Origin: Gelatoporia subvermispora B
Taxonomy: Eukaryota; Basidiomycota; Agaricomycetes; Polyporales; Gelatoporiaceae
Direction of reading: 5' to 3'
DNA length: 64,000 nucleotides
Assembly (NCBI GenBank): GCA_000320605.2
Contig: KB445801.1
Span: forward strand, 379,371-443,370
This document shows, one piece after another, positions 12,304 to 23,316 of the stretch. The position numbers were made by a program, and so were the translations under genes. The first letter of the stretch is position 1, and the number at the start of each line of letters is the position of its first letter. The notes under the pieces were generated by a model, which did not search any database, had not been told where the DNA came from, and saw only the letters and a list, made by a program, of their open reading frames with translations.

Positions 12304-13710
12304 TTAAGCCAAATACAACCAGGCTTGGTTTTTCTCGCTCTTCTCCGAGATCTCCTTTAGCATACCGGCAAGCTTCTGCTTGACCTCCTCCGCAATTGCG
12401 AACCCCTCGGCGGTCGGTGGGACCAACCAGTTCCGTGTCGCCTTCGCCGAGGTCTCCGTGAAGCTCCATCCTGCCGAATCCGTCGGAGACTGACAGAGCT
12501 GCATGTACCTCCAACATGCCCAACATACGCCCTTCGTTGTGCCAATGCAGCCATCTTGTGCTTTGATGTCATGTTGTGTCAAGTGTATTATGAGCTGGAC
12601 TTCGCAATGGAGGAGGGGCACGACGGCATCCCCTGCCTGAACGTTCCACGCTTGGCTGACAGACTGAAGCAGAGGATGCTTATGGAGGTTCCTGAGCTGA
12701 TGACTGCTATTCAAGAGCAACTGTAGGCATGCGGTGGGCGGCAGTGTGTAACGAGAGAGCTTGGCGTGCAGTTTTGGTACCTGCAGCGTGTCGCCAGCCC
12801 ATCGAACTATGACTCCGCCTCCACGGCCTCGTACAAATTGAGATAGTGCTGTGCTGCCTAGTGCTCGATGAAATGTCTTCATAGCATGTGCTGCAAAGGT
12901 GTAAGCGCCGGTGTTGTACAAAGCAAGTCGACGCAGACGCCGGGCGAAAGTTTGGGAGACTGGCCCCGTGAGCAGAAACTTGCAGAAGTCCGAGCGAGCT
13001 ACTACATCCGCAATTTGGCAGATGGCGCGCAGTGCGGTGATATCCCTGTCATCGTTGGCACCGCCTTCGGGGAGGTCCTCGATCCTCGGCGGGTTCCTCA
13101 GTAAGATCTCCAGACATGTCTTCAGCACTGACGCCCCATGCTCCCGGTCTCCGTATTCTTGCTCGGAATAGTCAAGACACGCAGGGGACGTCTCCTTCCC
13201 TTTGCGTGACTCCCACTGCGAGAGGAGTTCTTCGAGGTAGCCGAAGAGATCCTGCTGCGGGCTTGGCCGAGAAGTTGATATAATCTGATCAATGTCGAAT
13301 TGGATCCGGCGGGGCAGCGTCCGCAGGAGGAAATGGAGGAAGAGGGCATGGCGACCTGCGTCGTCCGACTCGGGGAAGGCGAACGCGTCGCGGAGCGTCG
13401 TGAGGAACCGGTCCGCAGTCTCTCGATCCCGCCGCGTAGGCGTGCCGTTCTTCACTGCAACGTGCAGAGTGATCTCACCGGGCTCGACCTGCAGACAGGT
13501 CGCAGCAACATTGCTTGGGTCGTTGCCCGCGAATATGAGCGCGAGCCAGTCCAGGATACCCCGCGTCCTGCGATGGCTTGGCTCATGATCATAGCGAAGT
13601 TTAGCCGAGAGGTGATCGAGGAGGCTTAGGTGGTTGATGACCGTACGCTGGTAGTGGTCGATCTCGGAAGAGGCGTCCATCTGTTCGCGGGTTGTGTCAG
13701 AGATCATCAT
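12304..13710 (-). CDS. OTT_1508-like nucleic-acid deaminase homologue
   Basis: Intronless 468-codon gene with two adjacent ATGs (MMISDTTREQM). The C-terminal part carries the zinc signature of the cytidine-deaminase fold: His368-Cys-Glu370 in LLHCEVQLIIHL, where Glu is the proton shuttle, and Cys396/Cys399 in GVCWACWRY. The spacing and the IGTTKGVCWACW context match the fungal branch of OTT_1508-like deaminases, a clade related to bacterial conflict toxins and expanded in basidiomycetes. Residues 1-350 are an alpha-helical region typical of the fungal members (LDHLSAKLRYDHEPSHR; TGAYTFAAHAMKTFHRAL). The substrate is unknown, and nucleic acid is inferred from the family. It sits next to a SET gene and a broken HET gene. 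Catalytic residues look intact. Confidence 0.75.
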   Translation of the reverse strand: MMISDTTREQMDASSEIDHYQRTVINHLSLLDHLSAKLRYDHEPSHRRTRGILDWLALIFAGNDPSNVAATCLQVEPGEITLHVAVKNGTPTRRDRETADRFLTTLRDAFAFPESDDAGRHALFLHFLLRTLPRRIQFDIDQIISTSRPSPQQDLFGYLEELLSQWESRKGKETSPACLDYSEQEYGDREHGASVLKTCLEILLRNPPRIEDLPEGGANDDRDITALRAICQIADVVARSDFCKFLLTGPVSQTFARRLRRLALYNTGAYTFAAHAMKTFHRALGSTALSQFVRGRGGGVIVRWAGDTLQVPKLHAKLSRYTLPPTACLQLLLNSSHQLRNLHKHPLLQSVSQAWNVQAGDAVVPLLHCEVQLIIHLTQHDIKAQDGCIGTTKGVCWACWRYMQLCQSPTDSAGWSFTETSAKATRNWLVPPTAEGFAIAEEVKQKLAGMLKEISEKSEKNQAWLYLA

Positions 13711-14153
13711 GGAGGATGGCTCGCACGACTTACTAACTCGTGGAAGAACGAGGTGGACAGTGCCTAGTGCTCTGCATGCGCAATGCCTACTAGTCTGATG
13801 AGCTGTAGGGAACCCGGATACTTCGGGCCGAGGGTGCCCTGAGTAATGTATTCAGAAGTCAGCCGTGGGTCCTGGCACGTTCTAGAAGTATGAGGTCATG
13901 GACGTACCAGAGTACCTTCCAGTCGACTTTGTTTCTACAGAACAAGGTTGGGAAAGAAACACCTTCGTTCACTGAGATTTATGTGGATGGTCGCTGGTTG
14001 ATCTGACGCTTAATCAGAAACGGCGAAGTCGAGGCGCCTGTGCATTCTGATGCGGTATGGAAGCGGCACCCTGCGGCACCATTCGGACCGATCCCGCGAC
14101 ACACGGCGGGACGAATCTGCATCTGGGTATGTCACGCATTTCAATTGTCTGCA
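13711..14153. other. Intergenic, nothing recognised
   Basis: Short promoter interval upstream of the deaminase-like gene and downstream of the SET gene. No gene seen. Confidence 0.4.
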
Positions 14154-15724
14154 CTAAACATCACCAGACGACCACATCCCAGGGCCCCGCAACGTTTCAG
14201 CTGGTCGCGAGGCCCAGGCAGGATGCTCCTCTGGGCGAGCGACGATCGTCCGCATCTCTTCCGCCTGCACACTATCCGAACCAAGCTCGTAGGAATACCA
14301 GCGAAGCGCAAGAATCGCCCATTGCCTCGCGGCGTTCGCACTGTGAACGGATTTGTCACCGATGTGCACGGGATATGACGACCCTAGGGAATGCAGATAC
14401 GTACTCCGAGTGTGCCGCGGCGACCCATGCCACGTCGGCCGCTAATCGTCCTCTCTCGCTCCAATAGCCTTCTTCCTCTCCGATGGCCCAGATTTCGCTT
14501 GCGACGCCCTCTGCCTCGAGGCCGGTTACTCGGCCGTGCTGCCACCACGAGAAGCGCTGGTATAGGTCTGCCATCGCGGAGAGTCGTCGGTCTGATGCCT
14601 CCAAAGGCTCCGGAGGCAATGAGCAAACGGAACACCCGCAACGGAAACCATAGTGGGCTTCTAGGAACTGTCTACAATTTCACTCAATGACATCACCCGG
14701 GTCACGGAACAGTGGGTCCGACCTTCGCGCATCTCTCGGCCTCTTCGTGTCGGTGTATGTGGTCAGTAATTCCTGTGCAGATGTAAGGCATCGTGACATC
14801 AGTGAAACGCCAAAGATGCCAACTTACCTCGCCTTCCTTGACCGGTTTTAAAGCATGGACAACAATCATACCCTCCCGATCGCGCCATGTGTACACCGAG
14901 TTGAATGCACTGGAGCATCCGTGGTTTAGACGTGCCATCTGAGGGAATATGCCGACGTGCTGACCCGCAGACACGGCGTTAGTTTGAAAAATGGCTAGTG
15001 CGAGTGCCTCGTCATATGCACGTGTTCCAGGCTGAGGGCCTTGAGGCAAGTAGACGTAAGACAGATTGTAGAACGACGCTCTCTGCTCTTCGGTGAGAGG
15101 AGACAGCATATCAAGGAGCAGTGCTCCCGGAGAACCGGTCACTAAGACGTGGCGGCATGAGTCCTAGATCATATCGGACGGGGACCACGCTCATCGAACG
15201 CCCACCTGAACTCGATACCACAAACAACGGTTTCTCTCGGAGGACTAGCTCTCCTTGCTGGCGTACGTGTTCACTGAAGAGCCTCTCCTGAATGCAGGAA
15301 TTGCATGACACACCTGTATGTCTCGAGTTGCAACAATGCCCTTCCCCCTTCCAGGTAGGTCGACCACGCTGAAAGGCACTGAGCCGTTGCTTCCGAGTAG
15401 ACGCAAAGGCCTCTGGGACTGAATAGTGGTGGTCCAAATAAAGTAGACTCCGCATGCCACTAGTGTGACCCCAAGCAATGTACGCTGTATGATGCCCCAA
15501 GCATGCGGCTCTGGTAAGTTTGGGGACTTCGACTAGATCATACGTAGCGTTCTCAATCAGCTCGTATAATTCAGGAAGCTCGAATGCATGAATTGTGATT
15601 GTGATTGAACGACACGTACAGCCTGAACAGATGGTGTAGTACCGCCAGGGGGGCCTCTCTTCTGAACACGGTTGCGCGCCGTGGTCCCGCCACGACTCGT
15701 CTTGACACCAGTGGGAGGAGACAT
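14154..15724 (-). CDS. SET-domain protein with N-terminal membrane anchor
   Basis: A likely protein-lysine methyltransferase of the fungal SMYD/SET5-like type. The start is MSPPTGVKTSRGGTTARNR, a basic leader. After an intron follow SKSPNLPEPHAWGIIQR and a single hydrophobic segment, LLGVTLVACGVYFIW (roughly residues 50-65), then a SET domain. SET landmarks are VVDLPGRGKGIVATRDI (SET-N), MARLNHGCSSAFNSVY (the NH.C core that binds SAM), VKEGEELLTTYTDTKR (SET-C), and a post-SET cysteine cluster, YGFRCGCSVCSLP. The C-terminus is a helical tail (WAILALRWYSYELGSDS). Introns follow GTTPSVQA, ATRDIQ, VVSSS, KEGE and AAHS. The join between TKRPRDAR and HYGFRCGC needs an unusually short intron of about 36 bp to stay in frame. 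This is either an atypical splice or a frame lesion. Confidence 0.75.
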
Positions 15725-16303
15725 GGAGTGTGGATACCAATATCAGGACAACATACGGAGGTACTGTGTCATAAGGACTGATGTAGATGTCATCCTGGGT
15801 GCCAGACTGCGTCCGACGCTCTCGATGCAGCGCATTGCAGCCTATGTCACGTGATGTCTTGATTCGTTAATTCTTCAAGACTTGGATGTGCAGCGCACAT
15901 AACACATCGTACTTCCTAGCCTTGGATTGGACACGATTGGTAGAGTGCGAACAAGCCAGTACTATCTTTCACCTTTGTGCAGAAGCTCATTACTCGACGC
16001 GTATACTGGACCAGACGGTGAAGTGGCAAACCGAACTCGACCACCTCTTCCGGGACCCCCAATACTGAACTCTCGCTCTGTCCATTCCCATCCTTCTGTC
16101 TTACTCTCGTCGACCTCATGTTCCACTCCTACTCTATGGAATTGTTCTCCACTCTCCTCATCAGGTAACTGGATGTCATGCCTCTCAACAAACATCAGTG
16201 TTAGCTCGGTGATCTTTTGAAATGGTTTCTTTTCGTCAGAGAACGTTATTTTCCCAGTGGCCGGGTCTCTGTTCCCCTCCTTTCGACGACCAATGACAAT
16301 AGC
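15725..16303. other. Intergenic, nothing recognised
   Basis: Separates the SET gene start from the 3' end of the HET pseudogene. Only short frames without motifs. Confidence 0.4.
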
Positions 16304-17645
16304 TCATGATTCCGGGACTTTGTCGTTTGTTTGCGACGTACACTGCAGGAACGCCGCTTTGTTACTGCTGGGTCTCACATCAAGACCCTTTCCGACCACG
16401 CGGGTTGCCCTGGCACGGAACGTAAAGTAGCCCGAGTCTGATATGGTTCCTTTTGGTGCGCCATATGTCTTCCACGGCTGTGTCAATCCAACCGCGTCGA
16501 AGGCGGGTATTGGCCCAGCTGGAGTACTGATCATGGCTCGTCCCGATACGGATGTCTCAGGGAAGGCGGGGAGTGTCGACAATTCGGGGGACGGAGGGAG
16601 CTCTGGCGCAATGAACAACCAATCTGCTATTCGTCCACGTACCATCAGAATTTGGATCAGTTTGATTGTGGCGCGCAGCCTTTCATGTGGGCGGAAGTCT
16701 TCCACAGGGAGGTCCACCCCCAACATGCCCATGAAACTTGAAGACCATATCGACCGGACGTGAGGAGGTGCGCGTGAATGCAGACATCCATGTGAACTGG
16801 TGGTTGACAACACCGTTGCCAACAAGGCTTTTGCTAAGCAATGCACCCGCTGGTGCGGAGATGATCTGAAGCGGGTGAGCGCCGTCTTGCAGGTAGCCGG
16901 TGGGGTCGGTTTCCTCAAACTCGGACAGGGAAAAGTTGATTGCGAGGAGGAGGTCCAAAAGCTTGCAGGATGCGGACCGCCCTGCTTCAATCACGTCATA
17001 AGGAAAGGCGTCCTTATAGTTGCGAAGGTAAGCCACCGCCGCTGGGCGGTACTGGTCTGCGATGCCCTGCACGAAGTCGCGGATAGAAGCATGGGTAATG
17101 GAGAATATGCACTTTGTGGTGTCTCTGTCTGTATTCGCCGCTGCTTCTTGCAAGGTCCATGTTCTGTCAGTCCAGATTGTCCGCTCGGTTAACTGTGCGA
17201 GGCGGACCAGACCTCCTGGGAAGATAAGACACGGGTTGCAATGCCTGTAGATCTGATACATCCATCGAATTTGCCAGTTCTTGTCCAGCTTATTTGTCTG
17301 CATGAGACAAAGTCTGTCGACCCATAGGAAGGATGCTCCGTGTTGCCGTGCGGCGAGGCATGCTGTTCGTAGCACGTCAACGCTCAAACGATCTGCTTCT
17401 TCAGCACCTTCCACGCTGAAGCCTCATTCTGGGGGAGATTCTCCTCGAGGCAGCTGGAGATCTCTCCAGGGGTAAGAGATCGCAGCGTAGGAGAGGTCTT
17501 TCAAGTCGATGCCGTGGAATTCAACAAGGGATAGTTTGTGGGAATTGAGGAACGCGTCGCAATCAAGAAGGCGGAAATGGCAGGGCATTGCACGGCCGTT
17601 GAGGGTGATAGTAGACCCAGGCAAGTCTTCCAGGGTGGTATTCAC
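16304..17645 (-). pseudogene. HET-domain (heterokaryon incompatibility) pseudogene
   Basis: The conceptual product is a basidiomycete HET-domain protein. The N-terminal part reads MPCHFRLLDCDAFLN and LSYAAISYPWRDLQL. The second HET block is DVLRTACLAARQHGASFLWVDRLCLMQ followed by KNWQIRWMYQIYRHC and the WTDRTWTLQEAA block. The C-terminal region has TWMSAFTRTSSRPVDMVF, then SFMGMLGVDLPVEDF in another frame. Two lesions are visible: an in-frame TGA at 17424-17426 between RGESPPE and GFSVEGAEEA with frame kept on both sides, and a one-base shift near 16738-16742 between RPVDMVF and FMGMLGV. Neither is bridged by a plausible intron. The 5' start is uncertain. HET proteins trigger cell death after non-self fusion. 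This copy is probably inactive unless the two sites are sequence errors. Confidence 0.75.
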
Positions 17646-18934
17646 GACTACGGTGAAGTAAGCGTTGTCGTTGATTCTACCAGAACCTTCAGACTAAATT
17701 CTCCGAAGTAAAAGCGGTGTGCCCTACGCGAATCTCGAGTTATACAGATCCTGAGGTTGCGTCGGCATTGTGAGGCTACTGAATAGTTGTGATGAAGAGA
17801 TTGATCAGATTTGTCGAGTATATGCGGTCAGCATGGTGCGATACCGACGGGCTTCAGACGATATAGCCTAAAACGAGCGCACTTCCCAGGCGAGTGATGT
17901 ATGTATATCCAAACACGAGTTTTTCACAATACATGAGACTATGCCTTACACTAGGTTGGTGTATCTGGGCCACTTGATTTCTGCCACTGCGTAGGGCTCA
18001 CATTCGTAGGTACTTTATGATCTACATCGCTTGTAGTTACAAGTATTACCTGCGCAAATACCTACCCGTACACACTACGGCCGGTGCACGGTGAGCCATC
18101 ACAAAGTATTTTCGGACGATCAAGTGCTCAGAATCCTCGTTTCGTGCCAATGTACATCAGCTAGTTCTGGGCAGAGCAGATATCCCGTTGCAGTTGGGAG
18201 AATCGTATCTGTGTCTGGACCGACCGGCAGCAACCTCCAGCAGCGGACGAACTCCGGAAGAGCGGAGGCTGCCTCCACGACATGAGGACCAGACTCATGA
18301 TACCAGCCTCATTTCGATATTCCAGCGGAGAGACAAAAAAATTAGAAGATGAACAGATACCGACTTCTGGTATATAGTACAAATCGTCGCGACTTTGATG
18401 ATTGAGACGAACGAGGACTCGCTATCCATGACCGGTGAAGCAGAATAGGGCCTCAAGCACGGTGACCTAGCAGCCTAATGCTCGCTCCCGAATTATCGCG
18501 TTCGAAAGCACGAGAGCGCAGGAGTAGCAGCGCACGGTGTCGAATCGAAAGGAAGAGGACGAAGAGTTTGAGAATCCTGCGATGAAGCCATCCTCCAGTG
18601 CGAGAAGTCAGATTGATGTTGAAATGTGCAGTCAGCCAGAATAATGAGTAACGACCATTGCATCTAGGAGAGTGTGCATAGCCATAAACCAACTCGTCTA
18701 CTACTTGCGACCTCGAACAAGTTGCGTTGGCGCTCCCGCTAAAACTTACAGTGCTGCCATAGCATGCACGCGTCACCGGACCACATCATTTCCAAGAAAT
18801 GTGTATGATATTTGCGATCGCTGCAGGGTGTAATATATGTTCTTTCCGTCTACATTCGAACCGTCAGTCATAATATGTCGATGTAGACCGGCGCAGGCTC
18901 TTGAAAGAAGAGTTGCGTCCAAATAGATATGGGA
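17646..18934. other. Intergenic, no gene seen
   Basis: About 1.3 kb, relatively AT-rich, with only short unrecognised frames. A minus-strand frame at 18453-18776 has no motif. Confidence 0.4.
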
Positions 18935-20718
18935 TCATCCCTCCATGCAGGTATTGAAGAGATCCGCAGGTACCTGCTCGTCCAAGTTGTCAATGAAACT
19001 GTCCAAGGGTATCCACTCGAATCCAGGCACAGGTGTGCCTTCATGGATGACGCGCACAAAGTGGCTATTGTCGGGCGCCTGCCATACCTAAGGGAATTCT
19101 ATTTTCAGCCGCGTCGACCGATCTACATCACACATATTGACCCACCTCCATCGATATCTCGGATCCAAGAGCGGGCCAGCGCAACGGTGCAACCTTCCCA
19201 AGACCGAGCCCGGACGCGAGTCGAATCATAGACCCGTCATGCGCGACATAGAGGATGAGCTTGCGCGTCTCGCTCCCTGAACGGAAGGCCTTGAAATTGT
19301 GGACGAGCTCCATGAAGAATACCCCTGGGAGGAGACCGCATCAGAGTCAATCACCTGTGTCACAAAGTAATGAGCCACCTACCGAAACTGAGTTGCGTGT
19401 ACGCCGAAGCATTGACCGCAGCATTCCAAATGTAGCTACGCGCCTCAGTGAGCTTCAAATGATAGTGAGCAATGCATGTTACTTACTTATATTCGAAATC
19501 GCCGATGGCAAACACTTGGGCAGCTTGGTCCTCGGACACACATGCGCCGGACGAGTTGCACGGGAGTGGATGCCCGTGGCACGTACGCGAGGTAAACGTG
19601 TCGAAGAAGTGGTCATCTGTCACTCACGAGGTCAACATTCACAACTCAAAAGACATAATTCCTGAACCATACACCAAGATGTCCACGCCGTCATCCCTGT
19701 AGTGCCGGTGAGAGCCGTCAGGCTGTTCTGCAAGTCCATATTCTCCTCCAAATGATTATTCCAAGCAGGCACGGGTTGGAAGGCGTCCCGAATGTCGTCC
19801 GCTTTGGGGCAGGAGTAGTCCGGTGGGATCGAATCAATCTGGATTGATTGTTCGAATTGTGCTGGTGGGTATAGCAGGTGATACTCACTGGCGAGGGCTG
19901 CGTCACAACAGGGAAGGTCTTCGTGGCCATGCCGGGGTCCATACCTACGAGCATTCCGCCCGCGGTCTGGAAGGTACGTGTCTCCGTGGATGTCCGAACG
20001 AAGATATCTTTCGTGTTCACGCTATCTAGGAACCCCAGCTCGTGCGCATATACAGACCAGAAATCCTGAATAATTTGAGCGATAGTCTCGCGAATATACA
20101 GAGTAGTCGCTACCTTGCCATGCTTGATGGCATCTTGGAGGCCTTCCTCGGTAAGTTGTCCCTCATCGCATGTGCCATTCCACATCTGGCTCAGGAACGG
20201 ATGCCACGGAGGACTGAAGGTCTCATGGTATATCTGTGCTGAGCCACCACCGTAGCTGAACTGATGGAAGTTCGTGCAATTCCACGGTATGGCGTTCAGT
20301 TCGTTCTCGTTAGGGTATAAGTTGTCTGGGGTACGCTTGAAGAACGTTCAGTGAGCATTGACGGCAGAGCAAACAGCTGCCACCGATCCCCAGACAGTGA
20401 CTTCGACACAACACCTCCCATCACATCGCAGAGGGTAATTTATATCTGTCAACACACCTTATGGTGTCGCATCACTACATTTAAGAAGACTAATTTGGGG
20501 TCCGTGACATTGTCGGGTTTTGAGTAGTGCTCAGCATTCAAATGGGGAGCATTGCAGTAGTTGTAGGTGTTCCAAGGTAAGTTCGTGGGCGTTGTCGACG
20601 AATCATACACCCCATTCTTAGTCGCGAGCGCATCTTCAGCATGCGCCGGTGTAGAGAATCCGATGTTGAGTGGTATCTGCAAGAGAAGAGCGCACCATGC
20701 TTTCCACTGGCGAGACAT
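18935..20718 (-). CDS. Secreted histidine acid phosphatase (clade 2)
   Basis: Histidine phosphatase superfamily enzyme of the acid phosphatase/phytase branch, hydrolysing phosphomonoesters outside the cell or in the secretory path. The chosen start gives MSRQWKAWCALLLQIPLNIG, a signal peptide with cleavage likely near TPAHA. An in-frame ATG 12 codons upstream (20754) is an alternative. The catalytic block is VVMRHHKRTPDNLYP, where the phospho-accepting His sits in RHHKR rather than the textbook RHGxR. Substrate-region motifs are WNGTCDEGQLTEEGLQDAI and KDIFVRTSTETRTFQTAGGML. The second catalytic block is LYVAHDGSMIRLASGLG with the His-Asp pair. It ends PADLFNTCMEG and TGA. There are several short introns. 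Cys and N-glycosylation sites (NVT, NGT, NCT) fit secretion. Confidence 0.88.
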
Positions 20719-21421
20719 GGATGAAACGACGCTGAGCACTATGTGCTCCGCCATGTTATATATCCTCCGAAGTCGACGAAGAGACAGTCGAACGTGCGTG
20801 GACAATTCCTTGTAAGATCATACTTCCAACTGGAGAAGCGAGAGAACCATGCCGTGCTGCAGTCAGGCGGTCATCGTCGTCGACGTGGAACCAGGCGCTC
20901 GAGCAGCCCGCGCCGTGAAGCGCCCAGGATCCATCACAGGCGGACGACGCCGGGGATGGTAGGAGGACAACGTGCCTAGCTGTCCCGAGTACTAGCCTAA
21001 TCTCACCTCTAATTCTCTCTCGCGTTTAGTCTTCTTTCGAACTGGGTCTCTCCAGGCAATGCAGTTTACTCGAAGAGGTACTGGGCGAACGTTTCGATAG
21101 GAAGCAGGGTCCGACTTGCGGTGCCGCCTGGCACGCTGAACTTCTTCGAATCGAGCTCAAGCACTGGCCACGTGCAGCGTGATCTCGTATGAGTGAGGAA
21201 CGCAATGAGCCAGGAGTGGCTCCAGTTGAGGACATCCTTGTTGGGAAGTTGTCAGGGAGATATATTGAAGATCTGATGGGCAATATCACCTGCCTGTGTT
21301 TGTGCTTCCGAACCTCAGGCTTCAACCACTGAAGGGTGCCTCAAAGACACGTTCTGGGGCTCAAAGACCTCTCAACATCAGTCCTCTGCTACTTGTGATT
21401 CTCTGTCAGACTGAGGTCATC
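20719..21421. other. Divergent promoter region, phosphatase / sirtuin
   Basis: Contains the 5' side of the acid phosphatase gene (minus) and of the sirtuin gene (plus). No separate gene recognised. Confidence 0.4.
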
Positions 21422-22490
21422 ATGACATCGGACGTCCCCACACCATCCAACGATATGGCCGCTTTCCGAGCTGTCCTGGCCTCCTCTCGCCGTATCATTG
21501 CCATCGCAGGAGCTGGGTTGTCTGCGGCCTCCGGTGCGCTCGCTTACCAACCATGAAATTTGTCGCATATCTCACGCTCCAATGACCAGGTATTCCTACG
21601 TTCCGAGGGGCCGGTGGGATGTGGCGCAAATACGACGCCTTATCACTGGCTACGCCAGCTGCTTTCCGCGATAGCCCCTCTCGTGTCTGGCAGTTCTACC
21701 ACTATCGTCGCGAAACGTGCGCGTTTCTCCTGAATGGCTGATAATAGCGGCAGAGTAACTCACACATTGCTCAGAGCGCTGAAAGCTGAGCCTAACGCAG
21801 CGCATTTCGCTCTCGCGGAATTCACTATACCGACTATTAGGGAACAGATCGCACCAGGTTCAACATTTACGCTTATCACGCAAAACGTCGACAGCTTGAG
21901 TCCAACCGCCCTCGATGCCGTTCTTGCGCGTACAGTTGCGACAATGTCCGACGACGAGAAACACGCTACGCTCATCGAGATGCACGGGCGCATCTTCGAT
22001 GTCGCGTGCACCGAGTACGGATGCAAGCGCCGCGATGATATTCGGGACTCACCACTCTGCCCTGCTCTTGCCGGAACAGAAGAGTTGGTTGCCGCAGGCG
22101 CAAATGAGCCGGACATTCCGCTTGATGAATTGCCACGATGCAAGGCATGTGGCGCGCTGGCGCGGCCCGGGGTTGTATGGTTTGGGGAAATTCCCCATCG
22201 CGTCGACGAAATCTTGACCTTAGTTGATCAAGCGGACTTGTGTTTAGTCGTTGGGACGTCTTCTGTCGTATGTTTTACGTCGATAATGTCTCCGACGCAC
22301 CCTGCTGATTACATTGTCATAGGTGCATCCAGCTGCCAGGTTTGCCAAACAGGTGAAGGAACATGGCGGGCGGGTAGCCGTGTTCAACGTTGATCGCACC
22401 AAGCGGGACACTGATGCGGACTTCCTCTTTTTGGGGCCTTGCGAGACCACCCTCACCAAAACTCTTGCTGCTACTTCTGATGAGTCCTGA
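21422..22490 (+). CDS. NAD-dependent protein deacylase, SIRT5-like sirtuin
   Basis: Class III sirtuin that removes acyl groups from lysines with NAD+. The Rossmann and NAD-binding motifs are [14 protein letters not shown], then [16 protein letters not shown] after the first intron, then [11 protein letters not shown], and the catalytic His in [17 protein letters not shown]. Zinc ligands are CTEYGC and CKACG. The acyl-pocket motif FYHYRRE carries the Tyr and Arg that in SIRT5 select succinyl, malonyl and glutaryl groups, so desuccinylase-type activity is likely. The C-terminal NAD motifs are LVVGTSSV and VAVFNVD. Three short introns follow SAAS, RRE and GTSSV, each with clean GT-AG and maintained frame. 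The start at ATG 21422 precedes [12 protein letters not shown]. There is no obvious mitochondrial leader, unlike animal SIRT5. Confidence 0.93.
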
Positions 22491-23316
22491 AGCATGAGAG
22501 GAGGGCATCTTCCACCCAAAGGCTTGGGTTACAAGCATCTGCAGCTAATTTTCAGGCCCTCTGAAGGTAAGGTTTGCCCTCTGATTCGAACCTCGCGACC
22601 TACACGATGGCTCTGTAGTACTGGCCTCTCACTCCGTAAATTCCTGTGTTCTCTAATGCTCCAATTTCAACCGTCCGTGGTGTTGGTACCTGGTCACCTG
22701 TGGCCAATCAGACTACTCCTTACGTGCCATAATCCAGGGAACGGCTGCGCCCTACAATTGGCCACCAGCGAAGCGTCCGTCGGTGCTTGTATTCATTGTT
22801 TTGCAATTTACCAGACATTTTCGTTGTATCGTTGCCATACACACTTACTGCGAATCTGAGATATACTTGTGACGAAATCCTACTCTGGGAAAGAACAAGA
22901 ATAATGGCTAAATGTATTACTATGAAGCAAATCGAATACACTTGCATCGAAAAGCACGACTGAATCCGCATCTCGACATACTAGGCGCCTGATTTCCGTA
23001 CCGTGGGAGGAGCCCACACGACTTCGAAACAAGGCAGAATTTCAGCCACTGCTCTGCCCCGACTTGCCCTTCGATGCGCTCGAAGCACATATGGTAGCAC
23101 AGTGCGTCATTAAGCAAGACGATCTGAAACGAAGTGAGCACCTCCCTGTTTGCAGCCTTCGACAATGTTCATGAGAAGCTCCTCAAGAAGCTTCTGCCTA
23201 CAATGCTCTCACTTTTCGCATTTATACAAGTCCTACTTCCGTCAAGCCGCGTGAATAGGCTGAACGTAAGCTGAGTCCGCCAGCCCCTGATATTGGGACT
23301 AACTCATGCATTCGTG
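22491..23316. other. Intergenic, no confident gene
   Basis: A minus-strand frame around 22920-23165 (containing LNDALCYHMCFERIEGQ) has some protein-like character and a TATAAA upstream near 23220, but no family match. I leave it unassigned. Confidence 0.3.
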
